Positions 22,136 to 22,186 of a stretch of DNA of 22,186 nt are shown here, one piece after another. The notes under the pieces are model-generated. The model worked only from the letters and a program-made list of their open reading frames with translations, had not been told where the DNA came from and ran no database searches. The DNA is from an uncultured Ruminococcus sp. (lineage in GTDB: Bacteria; Bacillota; Clostridia; Oscillospirales; Ruminococcaceae). Made by a program: the position numbers and the translations under genes. The DNA lies in contig UQQA01000026.1 of NCBI GenBank assembly GCA_900543105.1, forward strand, positions 1-22,186, given 5' to 3'. Position 1 is the first letter of the stretch, and every line of letters begins with the position of its first letter.

Positions 22136-22186
22136 GGGAGCATAGCTCAGCTGGGAGAGCATCTGCCTTACAAGCAGAGGGTCATA
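22136..22186 (+). tRNA. tRNA-Val (anticodon UAC), 5' part only
   Basis: The acceptor 5' strand GGGAGCA (22136-22142) is followed by TA, a D-arm (GCTC-AGCTGGGA-GAGC) and the anticodon arm TCTGC-CTTACAA-GCAGA. Counting the loop gives anticodon TAC, reading valine GUA/GUG codons. The variable loop begins (GGGTC) before the window ends, so the T-arm and 3' acceptor strand are missing. It is driven by the perfect promoter just upstream and may be the first of a tRNA cluster. Confidence 0.93.

Overview
The window reads as a chromosomal housekeeping segment from an anaerobic Gram-positive Clostridia, most likely an Oscillospiraceae/Ruminococcus-type bacterium. This rests on gene order and protein character: the pair of radical SAM proteins behind a SpoIVFB-like protease, tig-clpP-clpX-lon-ysxC, and rplS-lepB-rbgA-rnhB-yraN are all Firmicutes arrangements. 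Base composition is moderate, coding density is high, and all 23 protein genes and the tRNA lie on the + strand. No insertion sequence, prophage, CRISPR array, toxin-antitoxin pair or defence island is visible.

Layout. (1) 1-2784: the 3' end of a 5-formyltetrahydrofolate cyclo-ligase gene, mltG (peptidoglycan endolytic transglycosylase) and a U32 protein of the TrhP/YrrO type that probably modifies tRNA. (2) 2797-6249: a hairpin that overlaps a ribosome binding site, then a small one-helix membrane protein, a SpoIVFB-like site-2 protease, a B12-binding-type radical SAM protein and its DUF2344 partner, with overlapping reading frames at two of the junctions. (3) 6282-9418: a promoter and long structured leader, rplS, a terminator, then lepB, rbgA, rnhB and yraN. 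(4) 9434-11631: threonine synthase and a metallophosphoesterase. (5) 11665-18546: the protein quality-control block of trigger factor, ClpP, ClpX, Lon and the GTPase YsxC/EngB. (6) 18580-19930: diaminopimelate decarboxylase and its terminator. (7) 19952-22036: a YerC-type TrpR-like regulator, a SAM methyltransferase and Hsp33. (8) 22056-22186: a near-consensus promoter and the first 51 bases of a tRNA-Val(UAC), cut by the window edge.

The genes cluster by theme: cell-envelope growth (MltG, signal peptidase), ribosome production and assembly (L19, RbgA, EngB), nucleic-acid maintenance (RNase HII), protein folding and degradation (trigger factor, ClpXP, Lon, Hsp33), and aspartate-family amino acids (ThrC, LysA; LysA also makes the lysine end of the wall-precursor pathway).

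The least ordinary DNA is the 524-base gap between clpX and lon. It holds a terminator, a good sigma-A promoter, a predicted three-way-junction RNA that starts at the expected transcription start, and a 164-base palindromic MITE-like element inserted between that RNA and lon. Other points worth checking are the SD-sequestering hairpin before the SpoIVFB pair, the very short protein in the SpoIVFA position, and the alternative pairings in the rplS leader. None of these proves a new system; the RNA and repeat calls are hand-drawn and need computation.
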